NCBI RefSeq assembly: GCF_011064615.1
Contig: NZ_JAALJH010000059.1
Location: forward strand, 1-61,350
Length of the DNA stretch: 61,350 bases
Origin: Aquisphaera insulae
Lineage (GTDB): Bacteria > Planctomycetota > Planctomycetia > Isosphaerales > Isosphaeraceae
Direction: 5' to 3'
Shown one piece after another: positions 7,825 through 17,150 of the stretch. The notes beneath the pieces were generated by a model. It searched no databases and had not been told where the DNA came from. It saw only the letters and a list, made by a program, of their open reading frames with translations. Every line of letters starts with the position of its first letter. The first letter of the stretch is position 1. The position numbers and the translations under genes are program-made.

Positions 7825-10800
7825 ATGCAGGGCCGTGAGCGATCGGGGTTCATCTGGATCAACGGGCGGCGGGCGCGTTGGGGCACGTCCGCACCCGTCC
7901 TGGACCTCTCCTCGATGCTCTCTCGAGACCGCTCCCGCCGCCGGGCTCGCCGGCCGATGCGTCCGCTCCTTCCCGGGCAGGAACTCGCCCTCGAGCCTCG
8001 CCAGCTCCTGGACGCCGGGTCGCTCGGGCTGATGATCAGCGAGTTCATGGCGTCCAACAAGGACGGGCTGAAGGACCAGGACGGCGACGCCTCGGACTGG
8101 CTCGAGATCTACAACCCGACGTCCCAGCCCGTCGACCTGTCGGGTTGGGGGCTGACCGACGATTCGGCCGTGCCCCTGAAGTGGACGTTCCCGTCGGAAT
8201 CCCTGGCGGCCGGGGGGTTCCTGGTCGTCTTCGCCTCCAGCAAGAACCGGGCGGTCGCGGGGTCGGAGCTGCACGCCAACTTCAAGATCGGGGCGACCGC
8301 CGGGGGCTACCTGGCGCTCGACCGGCCCGACGGCACCGTCGCCGACGCATACGATTCGTACCCGCAGCAATTCTCCGACGTCTCGTACGGCCATCCCTTC
8401 GGCGCGTCCCACCTCGTGGCGGCCGGGGGATCGGCCACCTACAAGGTCCCGACGGACGGCTCGCTCGGGTCCGCCTGGACCGGGACCGGCTTCCAGCCCG
8501 ACGCGTCCTGGTCGAGCGGCCCGACCGGGCTCAGTTACGGCATGGTCCAGCCGGGATTCGTCGTCCAGTACGTCGAGTCGACCGTCGACCTGAACGACCT
8601 GGCGACGGCGAAGGCCGTGCTCGCCAGCCCCTCCCAGCAGCTCGAGTCGCGGGACGGGACCGCGACCGTGATCAACTACCTGGACACCGGCCCGTCGGCG
8701 AACTTCGCCGACGACAGCCCCTTCCCGGGCCAGCAGATCGGCGTGGACAACGATCGATTCGCGATCCAGGCGACCGGCACCATCACCATCCCGACGGCCG
8801 GGGACTGGACCTTCGGCGTCAGCAGCGACGACGGCTTCGAACTGACCCTCTCCCGGGACGGGCAGACCTACCGGATGGCCTTCGAGGGGCTTCGCGGCCC
8901 CGACAACTCCCTGAGCACATTCAACCTGCCGGCGGGGGATTACAGCGCCCATCTCGTCTACTTCGAGAACCAGGGCTGGGCGAGCGTCGAGCTCTTCGCG
9001 GCCCAGGGTGCGAAGAGTTCCTTCGACGGCTCGTTCCAGCTCGTCGGCGACACCGCGTCCGGCGGCCTGGCCGTTTCGAGCCCGCCGTCCAACCCGGCCG
9101 TGGTCGCCACCGACGTTTCGTCGGCGATGGCGGGCAAGAATGCCTCGATGGACGTGATCCTCCCCTTCGATGTGTCCGACCCCTCCGCCTTCGACACGCT
9201 CGCCCTCAAGGTCCGCTACGACGACGGGTTCGTGGCCTATCTCAACGGCGTGGAGGTGGCCCGCCGCAACGCCCCGGCGACCCTGTCGTGGAATTCCGCC
9301 GCCGCCGCGGCCCGCACCGGGAGCGACGTCCTGACACCGGAGATCATCAGCCTGACCGACCGGCTCGGCCTCCTCAAGGCGGGCGCGAACGTGCTGGCCT
9401 TGCAGGCCCTCAACGCCTCGGCGTCGGACGCCGACTTCCTGATCCTCCCCGAGCTGGTCGGGACGTCGATCGACACCGGCACGCCCGCCTACTTCGAGGA
9501 CGCAACGCCCGGCGACTTCAACGCGACGGCCTACCGGGGCGTCGCGGGGGACGTGGCCGTCAGTGCCGGCCGAGGGTTCTTCAGCAGCCCGTTCAGCCTG
9601 TCCCTGAGCACGGCAACCCCCGGGGCGTCGATCTATTACACGCTCGACGGCAGCCGGCCGTCTCCGACGAACGGCATGCTCTATGGCGGCCCGCTCCAGG
9701 TCGCGGCGACGACCGTGATCCGGGCCGGGGCCTTCCTGGACGACTTCATCCCGTCGCACGTCGAGTCGGACTCCTACATCTTCGTGGCCGACGTGATCCA
9801 CCAATCGGAGGACGGCTCGGCGCCGGCCGGCTGGCCGGGCACGAACAACGGGCAATTCACGATCAACTACGGCATGGATCCGTCGATCGTGGATGACCCG
9901 ACCTACGGCGGCCAGGCCCTCGAGGACGCCCTGACGGCGATCCCCACGATCTCGATCACGACCGACCTGGCCAACCTCTTCGACCCCTCGAAGGGGATCT
10001 ACGCGAACCCCTACGGGAAGGGGGACGACTGGGAGCGTTCGGCGTCGGTCGAGCTGATCAACCCCGACGGCTCGAAGGGCTTCCAGATCGATGCCGGGCT
10101 GCGGATCCGGGGCGGCTACAGCCGGAGCACCGACAACCCCAAGCACGCGTTCCGCCTCTTCTTCAACAACGATTACGACGGCGCGCTCGATTTCCCCCTC
10201 TTCGGCAGCGAGGGGGTCAGCTCGTTCGCCAAGCTCGACCTGCGGACCGACCAGAACTACTCGTGGAGCTTCGACGGCAGCTCCGCCAACACGGCGGTGC
10301 GCGAGGTCTTCTCGCGGGACACGATGCGTGACATGGGCCAGCCCTACACGCGAAGCCGGTACTACCAGCTCTACATCGACGGCCAGTACTGGGGCCTCTA
10401 CCAGTCCGAGGAGCGCCCGGAGGCCAACTGGGCGTCGAGCTATTTCGGCGGGCGTCCCGATGACTACGACGTCGTCAAGGTGGAGAACTACTCCTACGAC
10501 GTCTACGCGACCGACGGCAATCTCGACGCCTGGACGCGGCTCTACAACGCAGCCGTCGCCGGCTTCGCCTCCGACGCCGACTATTACAGGGTCCAGGGCA
10601 GGAACCCGGACGGCACGGTCAATCCGAACTACGAGAACCTGGTGGACGTCGACAACCTGATCGACTACATGCAGACGATCCTGTTCACCGGCAACTTCGA
10701 CGCGCCGATCTCTGCCTTCCTGGGCAACGACCGCCCCAACAACTTCTACGCCTTCCGCGACCGCACCGGCGCGCACGGCGGCTTCCGGTTCGTGACCCAC

Positions 10801-13800
10801 GACAGCGAGCACACGCTCTTCGACGTCAACCAGGACCGCAACGGCCCCTGGCCGGCCGGGTCCAGCCTCGAGACCTTCAACCCGCAATGGCTGCACCAGC
10901 AGCTCATGGCCAACCCCGAGTACCGCCAGCTCTTCGCCGACCACGTGCGGAAGAACTTCTTCGACGACGGCCCGCTCACGACCGACCGGAACATCGCGCG
11001 GTTCCAGGCCCGGGCCGCCCAGATCGCCCAGGCGATCGACGGCGAGTCCGCCCGCTGGGGCGACTCCAGGCGCGAGCCGGCCTACACGGTGGCCGACTGG
11101 CAGGCCGCGATCGACTATGTCGAGGGCTATTACCTCCCCAATCGCAACGCCGTCGTCCTCGCCCAGTTCCAGAACAACGGGCTCTATCCGAGCCTGGACT
11201 TCCCCGAATTCTACGTCAACGGCGTAATTCAGGACGGAGGTCGCGTCCTGTCCGGGACGAAGGTCCACCTGGCGGCCTCGTCCGGCCTGATCTATTACAC
11301 GACCGACGGCAGCGATCCGCGCGAGATCGGCGGCGGGATCAGCCCCTGGGCGATCCTCTTCGACCCGGCCACGTCCCCGGACCTGGCCCTCGGCAAGACC
11401 ACCCGGCTGCTGGCCCGCAGCTTCGACGGCACGACCTGGTCCGCGCTCCAGGCGGCCGACTTCCAGGTGAACGACCCGGCCTCGGCGAACAACCTGGTGC
11501 TCACGGAGCTGAACTACAGCCCCTACCCGACCAGCGACACGTCGGTCGACCGCGAGACGTTCGAGTTCCTCGAGCTCAGGAACGTCGGCACCGTCGAGCT
11601 CGACCTGACCGGCGTGAAGATCACCGACGGCGTCACCTTCGCCTTCCCCGCGAACACGTACCTGGCGCCGGGGGCCTACATCGTCGTCGTGCACGACCTG
11701 TCCGCCTTCCGATCGCGGTACGGCAACGCGCCGGTCGTGGCCGGGGCCTACGCCGGGAGCCTCAACAACAAGGGCGAGCACGTCGAGATCGTCGACGCGA
11801 CCGGCGCCGACATCGTGAGCTTCACCTACTCGAACAAGGCCCCCTGGCCGACGAATCCCGACGGCAAGGGGAAGTCGCTGGTGGCGATCGCCAAGGCGCC
11901 GCACAGCGACCTGAGCAAGGCCGGCTCGTGGCGGGAGAGCGTTGAGCAGGGCGGTTCACCGGGGAGCCAGGGCGATACGGCCCCCGACGTGACCGCCCCG
12001 GGCGACTTGGCCACGGCCGAAGACACGCCCGTCTTGAATCTCGGCGTGACGATCGCCGACGCCGAATCCGGGGCCGACGCGCTGACCGTCAAGGTCACGT
12101 CGAACAACCCAGACTTGCTCCCGGCCGGGAGCATCGTCCTCGCGGGATCCGGGGCCTCGCGGACGCTGGCCCTCACGCCCGCCGGCGACCAGTCCGGCAA
12201 GGCGACGATCACCGTGACGGCCGACGACGGACAGGGGGGAGTCACCTCGAAGACCTTCGTGCTGACCGTCAATCCGGTCAACGATCCGCCCGTGGCCAGG
12301 GACGACTCGTACGCCGCGGACCAGGACACGACGATCGCCGTCGATGCGGCCGGCGGGTTGCTCGCCAACGATTCCGACGTGGACAGCCCCGGGCTGACCG
12401 CCGTGCTGCTCACCTCGCCGGCCCACGGCACCTTGACGTTCCACGACGACGGCAGCTTCTCGTACGTCCCGGACGCCGCCTACCGCGGGGGCGACACGTT
12501 CACCTATGCGACCTCCGACGGCCTGGCGCAGAGTGCGTCCGCGACCGTGACGTTCACGCTTCGCCCCGTCAACCACGCCCCGGTCGCGGCCGGCGACTCC
12601 TTCGCCACGGACGAGGACACGCCGCTGCTCCTGGGCCGGACGGCGGGCGTGCTCGCCGACGACCTGGACCCGGACCGCGATGCCCTCAAGGCCCAGCTCG
12701 TCTCGACGACCGCCCACGGCAAGCTCACCTTCAACGACGACGGCGGCTTCGCCTACCAGCCGGACCTGAACTTCCACGGCACGGACGGCTTCACGTATCG
12801 GGCCGGCGACGGCGAGCTCTCGAGCGCGATCGCCACCGTCGCGATCACCGTCCGGTCCGTGGACGACGCACCGCGTCTCGCCCCGATCGCCGACCAGACC
12901 GTCTCCGAGGGGTCGACGATCCGCCTCACGGCGACGGCCTCCGACGTGGATACTCCGGCGAGCAAGCTCACATTCTCGCTCGCCCCGGGGGCGCCGGCGG
13001 GCATGACGATCGATCCGGACGGCACGCTGACGTGGCGGGCCGACGCCGGGCCGCGGGACGTCGTCGTCGGCCTGATCGTCTCCGACAACGAGAGTCCGGC
13101 GATGACCGATCGCCGGGACGTGACGATCCACGTGCTCAACGTCGAGCCGACCGTCGTCGCGGGGCCGGTCGGCTCGGCGGAGGCGGGCTCGACCTTCGCC
13201 GCCTCGGGCTCGTTCAACGACCCCGGGACCGAGAGCTGGTTCGGCACCGTCGATTACGGCGACGGCTCCGGGGTCACGCCCCTGGCGATCGGCCCCGGCC
13301 AGACATTCCCGCTCGCGCACGTCTTCGCCGCGCCCGGGACCTACACCGTGACGGTCCGCGTCAGCGACGGCAACGCCGCGGGGACCGACGCGTTCGTCGT
13401 CACGGTGACCCCGGAGCCGGATCGGACGCCACCGGCCCTCGTCTCGCTCACCGCGGACGTGTCGAAACGGACGGCCGTCGCCCTCCGACTCGGCTTCAGC
13501 GAGCCCTTGACCGCATCGCTCGCGACCGGCCTCGGCGCCTATCGCCTGGTGCAGGCGGGACGCGACAAGAAGTTCGGGACCAGGGACGACGTCGTCGTGA
13601 AGCTCAAGTCGGCGTCGATCGCGGCTTCGGGAACCCAGGTCGTCCTGACGGCGAAGAAGAAGCTCCAGGCCGGCAAGCCGTATCAGCTCACCGTCGTTGG
13701 GACGGGGGCGGCCGGACTCAACGACCTGTCCGGGAACCTGCTGGATGGGGACGGAGACGGCCACCCCGGGGGAGACGGCTCGCGGCGATTCGCGATCAAC

Positions 13801-13908
13801 CGAAAGGGCACGCTCGGGCCGGCGGTCCTGGCCGCCCCGACCGGTGCCACCGCCCGCGGCTTCCATCGCCTACGATCGGGGCCGGGACTCGCGGCGATCC
13901 GCGGTTGA
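7825..13908 (+). CDS. Giant LEPR-XLL surface protein: lamin-tail, CotH, PA14-like and Ig-like domains
   Basis: About 2,027 residues. The N-terminus is Arg-rich and leads to ALEPRQLLDAG, matching the planctomycete LEPR-XLL motif found at the start of exported giant proteins. Domains in order (approximate residues): lamin-tail domain 68-198 (LMISEFMASN, DWLEIYNPT, LSGWGLTDD); PA14-like region 295-410 (GDWTFGVSSDDGFELTL); chitobiase C-terminal-type domain 580-650 (SIYYTLDGSRPS); CotH kinase-like domain 705-1110 (GLRIRGGYSR, KLDLRTDQNY, RFVTHDSEHTLFDV); a second chitobiase-type domain; a second lamin-tail domain 1220-1350; cadherin/VCBS-type and PKD-like repeats; and a C-terminal Ig-like region. 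CotH proteins can phosphorylate secreted proteins (family knowledge); activity here is inferred. No PEP-CTERM is present. The start is uncertain: 7825 (ATG), 7762 (GTG) and 7915 (ATG) are all in frame. Confidence 0.88.
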   Translation: MQGRERSGFIWINGRRARWGTSAPVLDLSSMLSRDRSRRRARRPMRPLLPGQELALEPRQLLDAGSLGLMISEFMASNKDGLKDQDGDASDWLEIYNPTSQPVDLSGWGLTDDSAVPLKWTFPSESLAAGGFLVVFASSKNRAVAGSELHANFKIGATAGGYLALDRPDGTVADAYDSYPQQFSDVSYGHPFGASHLVAAGGSATYKVPTDGSLGSAWTGTGFQPDASWSSGPTGLSYGMVQPGFVVQYVESTVDLNDLATAKAVLASPSQQLESRDGTATVINYLDTGPSANFADDSPFPGQQIGVDNDRFAIQATGTITIPTAGDWTFGVSSDDGFELTLSRDGQTYRMAFEGLRGPDNSLSTFNLPAGDYSAHLVYFENQGWASVELFAAQGAKSSFDGSFQLVGDTASGGLAVSSPPSNPAVVATDVSSAMAGKNASMDVILPFDVSDPSAFDTLALKVRYDDGFVAYLNGVEVARRNAPATLSWNSAAAAARTGSDVLTPEIISLTDRLGLLKAGANVLALQALNASASDADFLILPELVGTSIDTGTPAYFEDATPGDFNATAYRGVAGDVAVSAGRGFFSSPFSLSLSTATPGASIYYTLDGSRPSPTNGMLYGGPLQVAATTVIRAGAFLDDFIPSHVESDSYIFVADVIHQSEDGSAPAGWPGTNNGQFTINYGMDPSIVDDPTYGGQALEDALTAIPTISITTDLANLFDPSKGIYANPYGKGDDWERSASVELINPDGSKGFQIDAGLRIRGGYSRSTDNPKHAFRLFFNNDYDGALDFPLFGSEGVSSFAKLDLRTDQNYSWSFDGSSANTAVREVFSRDTMRDMGQPYTRSRYYQLYIDGQYWGLYQSEERPEANWASSYFGGRPDDYDVVKVENYSYDVYATDGNLDAWTRLYNAAVAGFASDADYYRVQGRNPDGTVNPNYENLVDVDNLIDYMQTILFTGNFDAPISAFLGNDRPNNFYAFRDRTGAHGGFRFVTHDSEHTLFDVNQDRNGPWPAGSSLETFNPQWLHQQLMANPEYRQLFADHVRKNFFDDGPLTTDRNIARFQARAAQIAQAIDGESARWGDSRREPAYTVADWQAAIDYVEGYYLPNRNAVVLAQFQNNGLYPSLDFPEFYVNGVIQDGGRVLSGTKVHLAASSGLIYYTTDGSDPREIGGGISPWAILFDPATSPDLALGKTTRLLARSFDGTTWSALQAADFQVNDPASANNLVLTELNYSPYPTSDTSVDRETFEFLELRNVGTVELDLTGVKITDGVTFAFPANTYLAPGAYIVVVHDLSAFRSRYGNAPVVAGAYAGSLNNKGEHVEIVDATGADIVSFTYSNKAPWPTNPDGKGKSLVAIAKAPHSDLSKAGSWRESVEQGGSPGSQGDTAPDVTAPGDLATAEDTPVLNLGVTIADAESGADALTVKVTSNNPDLLPAGSIVLAGSGASRTLALTPAGDQSGKATITVTADDGQGGVTSKTFVLTVNPVNDPPVARDDSYAADQDTTIAVDAAGGLLANDSDVDSPGLTAVLLTSPAHGTLTFHDDGSFSYVPDAAYRGGDTFTYATSDGLAQSASATVTFTLRPVNHAPVAAGDSFATDEDTPLLLGRTAGVLADDLDPDRDALKAQLVSTTAHGKLTFNDDGGFAYQPDLNFHGTDGFTYRAGDGELSSAIATVAITVRSVDDAPRLAPIADQTVSEGSTIRLTATASDVDTPASKLTFSLAPGAPAGMTIDPDGTLTWRADAGPRDVVVGLIVSDNESPAMTDRRDVTIHVLNVEPTVVAGPVGSAEAGSTFAASGSFNDPGTESWFGTVDYGDGSGVTPLAIGPGQTFPLAHVFAAPGTYTVTVRVSDGNAAGTDAFVVTVTPEPDRTPPALVSLTADVSKRTAVALRLGFSEPLTASLATGLGAYRLVQAGRDKKFGTRDDVVVKLKSASIAASGTQVVLTAKKKLQAGKPYQLTVVGTGAAGLNDLSGNLLDGDGDGHPGGDGSRRFAINRKGTLGPAVLAAPTGATARGFHRLRSGPGLAAIRG

Positions 13909-13918
13909 GAGGAACCGG

Positions 13919-13951
13919 CGCGGCGGCCTCGCCCCGGGCGAGGCCGCCGCG
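13919..13951 (+). terminator. Strong GC hairpin after the CotH gene
   Basis: Perfect 15-bp arms CGCGGCGGCCTCGCC (13919-13933) and GGCGAGGCCGCCGCG (13937-13951) with a 3-nt loop, starting 10 bp after the stop codon. It lacks a T-run. The position fits a transcript end or an mRNA-stabilising stem. Confidence 0.55.
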
Positions 13952-14062
13952 ATGAAAGGTCAGTATCGACTGCCCCAAAGCCGGGACCTGGACGTGACGT
14001 CTTCTGTTGCGCCTGACGCGGCCCGCGATGCCGTTGGGAACCGGGCCCCGGCGCGATCGCCA

Positions 14063-14158
14063 GCCAGCGCCTGGCTCGGCAGGAGCCTCGCCCTCCCTTC
14101 CGGAGAAGAGCCCCTCCCAGCCCGGGAGGGCGAGGCTCCTGCCGAGCCAGGCGCTGGC
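14063..14158. repeat. 35-bp perfect inverted repeat
   Basis: Arms at 14063-14097 and 14124-14158 are exact reverse complements over all 35 bases, separated by 26 bases. The arms contain the core GCGAGGCTCCTGCCGAGCC. The element lies between convergent genes and would form a very stable cruciform or RNA stem. Its size and symmetry suggest a dispersed REP/MITE-like element, though no second copy of this sequence was seen in the window. Confidence 0.8.
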
Positions 14159-14282
14159 CGAGGCTTGCCGACAGGCCTCGTTCCCGCGCAACGAATCCTG
14201 GACAGGACGCCCGGCGCGTCCAGGCCAACTTCTCATCGCGCCAGGGCGAGGCCGCCGGCTTCGGGTCCGAGGACCGGACCCG

Positions 14283-15173
14283 TCACGCCATGGCGATCCG
14301 CAGCTTCTCGAGGGCCTTCTCCTGGATCTGACGGACGCGCTCCTTGGAGAGGCCGACGACATCCGAGACCTCGCCGAGCGAGTGCTTCTCTTCGCCGTTG
14401 AGGCCGAACCTGAGGCGGATGATCTCCCGTTCTCGCGGGCTCAAGGTCCTCAGGAGCGTCTCCACGCCCTCGCGGTCGTCGATCAGGCCGGTCGCGTCCC
14501 CCCTCGGATCGGCGAGCATGCGGCCCGAGTCGGACTCGCCGTTGTTGACCTCGTCCAGCCAGACCGTCGGGCGGGTCACCTCCCGGAGCCGCACGAGGTT
14601 CTCCTCGGAGACGACCGAATCGGGCGTGTCGTCGAGCCCGCGACTCGACGGGAGGTTGGCCTCCTGCTCCCTCCGGCGACGGTCCGCGGCCAGCGCCCGC
14701 AGGCATCGCGGATTGAGGCGGACCGGGTAGGCCCCGGCGGCCACGGCCGCCTGCATCCGCTGCCGGACCCACCAGATCGCGTACGCCGCCAGCCGATTCG
14801 AGCTGGAGGTGTCGAACCGGTCGATGGCCTCGAGCAGCCCGCAGAAGCCCTCCTGAAGGATGTCCGAGTAGGGGATCCCGCGATTCCGGTATCGCCTGGC
14901 CGAATGGGTGACGAGGTTGAAAGTCCCCAGCGCCAGCTTCGAACGAATCTCGAGATACCGATTGCGGATCTCTTCACGGCGGGGATCGACGACGCCGTCG
15001 CCGGCCGCCGACGCGTTCGCATCACCGCCGGCCTCGAGCGCGGCCAGATCCTTGCGGCACCGGTCCAGTCGCTCGAGGAGGCCACGCTCCTCCTCCGGGG
15101 TGAGCGCGTCCTCCTCGGGGCTCGTGTGCAGGTCGTGGCGCCTCGTCGTTCGTGCAAACTTCGTGGTGCTCAT
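14283..15173 (-). CDS. Sigma-70 family sigma factor (group 2/3-like, with regions 2-4)
   Basis: About 296 residues, larger than ECF factors. Region 2 shows NLVTHSARRYRNRG, DILQEGFCGLLEAIDRFD and the WWVRQRMQ motif typical of primary-type sigma factors. Region 3-like sequence follows. Region 4 shows LSPREREIIRLRFGLNG and the helix-turn-helix ending in SKERVRQIQEKALEKLR. It probably directs a stress or growth-phase regulon (inference). The start at 15173 (MSTTKFARTTRRHD) is chosen because upstream in-frame sequence back to 15404 is not sigma-like. A second sigma gene lies 400 bp upstream on the same strand. Confidence 0.88.
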   Translation of the reverse strand: MSTTKFARTTRRHDLHTSPEEDALTPEEERGLLERLDRCRKDLAALEAGGDANASAAGDGVVDPRREEIRNRYLEIRSKLALGTFNLVTHSARRYRNRGIPYSDILQEGFCGLLEAIDRFDTSSSNRLAAYAIWWVRQRMQAAVAAGAYPVRLNPRCLRALAADRRRREQEANLPSSRGLDDTPDSVVSEENLVRLREVTRPTVWLDEVNNGESDSGRMLADPRGDATGLIDDREGVETLLRTLSPREREIIRLRFGLNGEEKHSLGEVSDVVGLSKERVRQIQEKALEKLRIAMA

Positions 15174-15573
15174 CTCGTGGATACTCCAGGCATCACCCGG
15201 GCCGCCGCCTTGCGGATGCGTGGCGGCGAGGGCGAGCGACGGTTGCGAAAGAACCGGTCGCGACCATCCATACCTTATGCGGAGGCATGGCGGGGCGAAC
15301 CGCGTCGTGGACGGGTCGGCACACACGTCCCCGTGCCCAGGCGCACGGAGAACGTCGCGGCCCTGGAAGCGTCCTTGCTCGTAACCAATTTCCTGATAAG
15401 TCATGGTTGCCGCAGGTCCCGCGGCCGCGGGGCCTGGGCCAAAGTTCGAGGCGCAACGTGGCCTCTTCAGGATCGGGCCGAATCGCGTCGGCTCTCCTAA
15501 GGCCCGATCCGTCCCTCACGCCCGCCGAGGTGCTTCGATGCCTCGACCGGGCCGAGGTCCCGGACGTCGCCGA
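15174..15573. other. Intergenic region between two sigma-factor genes
   Basis: About 400 bp between the two minus-strand sigma genes. Overlapping open frames exist on both strands but all look like low-complexity shadows. It should contain the promoter of the 14283-15173 sigma gene; no specific element could be recognised. Confidence 0.4.
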
Positions 15574-16194
15574 CTACACGCCCAGCCCCATCCGTTCCCG
15601 AAGGCGGAGCACGGCTCGAAGGAGTCGGACCTTCACGGCGCCTTCCGCAATCCCCAGCGCGTCGGCGATCTCGGCGGTACTGAGCTGCTCCTGGTGCCTC
15701 ATCACCAGGACCTCGCGGTCCTTCGTCGGCAGGTTCTCGATCTCGCGCTGCACCTGCTCTCGATCCTCGTCCTTCATCAGTCGGCAACTCGGGCTCGACG
15801 CGTCGGAAAGGTGCGGACCGAACAGGCCGAGGCTGGAGGCCCCGGGGAGGTGATGGCCGACGTTTTCACGCGTCACGCTCCGCTTGCCGGCGGCGACGTG
15901 GCTGCTGTGGGCGTCGACGATCCTGTCGCCCTCGAGCTGCCTGAGCCAGGCCCGAAACGAGATCGGTCCTTCGTCCAGGTACGTATCCAGCCGACGATTC
16001 GCCTCGATGAGCACCTCCTGCACGACGTCGGATACATCCACCTGGGACGCAAGTCGACGATCGAGCCGGCTATGGATCGTTCGGTGTACGTCGCAGGGAT
16101 GGAGCTCCAGAAGCTCGTTCCGCGCCGACGCTTCCCCGAGACGGGTGCGTTCAAGTAGGTCCTGGGTGGTTGCCATCACGTCCTGTCGCATCAT
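15574..16194 (-). CDS. ECF-type sigma factor
   Basis: About 206 residues. Region 2: LASQVDVSDVVQEVLIEANRRLDTY and FRAWLRQLEGDRIVD. Region 4: LPTKDREVLVMRHQEQLSTAEIADALG followed by an AVKVRLLRAVLRLRERM recognition helix. The pattern resembles planctomycete-expanded ECF factors. A GGAGGTGA Shine-Dalgarno sequence lies 1 nt before ATG 16194 and 4 nt before ATG 16191, so translation begins at one of these two; 16191 has the better spacing. No anti-sigma factor or kinase gene is adjacent, although the decayed TPR fragment upstream resembles the tail of a kinase/TPR protein. Confidence 0.87.
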   Translation of the reverse strand: MMRQDVMATTQDLLERTRLGEASARNELLELHPCDVHRTIHSRLDRRLASQVDVSDVVQEVLIEANRRLDTYLDEGPISFRAWLRQLEGDRIVDAHSSHVAAGKRSVTRENVGHHLPGASSLGLFGPHLSDASSPSCRLMKDEDREQVQREIENLPTKDREVLVMRHQEQLSTAEIADALGIAEGAVKVRLLRAVLRLRERMGLGV

Positions 16195-16434
16195 TTCACC
16201 TCCCACTCCTTACCCGGGAGAGAGTCGCGCAGGGTTACACCGATTCACGAGTTTTTTCGGGGATTGATGCGAAGAACGGTTGTGGCGGGACCGAGCCAGC
16301 AGGACGATGAAATAGGCTCGAAATCAATGGCGTTACAGTGCCATTTAAGGCACAAAGGCTCGGTCAGGGAGACGGGATCGCTCGGTGAGGTGCGCCTCCA
16401 CTTCGTGGCGAAGGGTCGCGATCTTGTGCTTCGA

Positions 16435-16740
16435 CTAAGGTGAGTCCTCGCCCTGATGCGTGAACCGACGCCGGAGATCGGAAAGGGCGAGCTCGGCCTC
16501 CCGATCGCGCCGCAGGCTATGGTAGGCCATGGCCAGGAACGCATCGGCCCGGTGGCGGAGGGCGGGAGAATCGGATCCGGCATGTTTCAACGACTGGATC
16601 ACCTCCGAGAATCTTCCCGCTCGATAGAGGCCCGCGCCGTGGCCGAGCAGGAGGTAAGATCGTAACTGGCCGTCGGAAGCGTCGAGGGCGGAGACGTCGA
16701 GGGCGACGACGCGCCGGGGCAGGACCTCGGCCAGCCGCGA
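16435..16740 (-). pseudogene. C-terminal fragment of a TPR-type planctomycete protein
   Basis: Reading the minus strand from about 16740 to the TAG at 16435-16437 gives a start-less open frame with RSYLLLGHGAGLYRAGRF, then EVIQSLKHAGSD, then HRADAFLAMAYHSLRRDREA, then ELALSDLRRRF. This resembles the last TPR-like units of the kinase/TPR proteins, as in the tail of the kinase ending at 6407 (ALYRAGRYEEAIEALEES, FLAMAHSRLGDPIEA). No start codon or kinase domain precedes it. It is continuous in frame with the transposase remnant upstream, so it is read as a broken gene end. Confidence 0.5.
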
Positions 16741-16929
16741 CCATCGCGCCAGCGAGAAAACGCGGCGGTAGCTGGAGGATGCGCCGGCGACGAGCGATCA
16801 GGCCGTCGGCAGCAGATTCGCCACCGTGCGACGCCCGTTGGTCAGGATCGCTGCACCCACGAGGGCCAGGATTCGGCGGAAGGCGGGCCGGGTGAGGATC
16901 GGGATGAAATCGTCCCAGAAGCCACGCTA
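16738..16929 (-). pseudogene. Transposase N-terminal remnant (IS4/IS701-like), with in-frame stops
   Basis: The minus strand from 16920 reads FWDDFIPILTRPAFRRILAL, then GAAILTNGRRTVANLLP, a TGA at 16798-16800, then GASSSYRRVFSLARWS. This order (helical start, GRRTV motif, then SSYHRVFS-like motif) is what I recognise from N-termini of planctomycete IS4/IS701-type DDE transposases. A TAG at 16927-16929 precedes it. The catalytic DDE part is missing; sequence changes to the TPR fragment after about 16740. Assignment is from motif memory, not a search. Confidence 0.45.
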
Positions 16930-16989
16930 TGTCTGGGGTATCACCCCGGCAAGGAAGTTGATCAAGCTCACGGATATCGAACGGCTTCC

Positions 16990-17150
16990 TGAATCCCCCC
17001 ACGCTCGGGGACGCGAAATCCGGCTCTCCCCCTTACGAAGGGGGAGTTGGAGGGGGTGCTTGGTGCCGGCCAGGGCGATCGAATTCACCCCCCTGAATCC
17101 CCCCTTCGTAAGGGGGGAAGTGAATGCGGGCCGGCTTCCCTGTCAGCGGT
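16990..17150. repeat. Palindromic C/G-run repeat region
   Basis: Two related palindromes occur 65 bp apart. The first is CTCCCCCTT-ACG-AAGGGGGAG at 17026-17046, the second CCCCCCTT-CGT-AAGGGGGG at 17099-17117. Both are flanked by GAATCCCCCC-like sequence. The two loops are complementary (ACG/CGT), so the whole segment can also pair as one long stem. This looks like an intergenic repeat element. Confidence 0.6.

Noticed and set aside
7525..11904. A 1,459-codon minus-strand open frame opposite the CotH protein gene
   Set aside because: Composition (Arg, Val, Gly, Asp repeats) is typical of antisense shadow frames; the plus strand has clear domains over the same region.
13919..14158. CRISPR-like array from the clustered hairpins
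   Set aside because: Only inverted repeats occur; there are no regularly spaced direct repeats with unique spacers anywhere in the window.
16765..16778. GGCGGTAGCTGGAG, resembling the RfaH ops element, upstream of the NusG-like gene
   Set aside because: Only the first eight bases match, it lies inside the transposase remnant, and it is before the NusG-like gene itself instead of in a leader of target genes.
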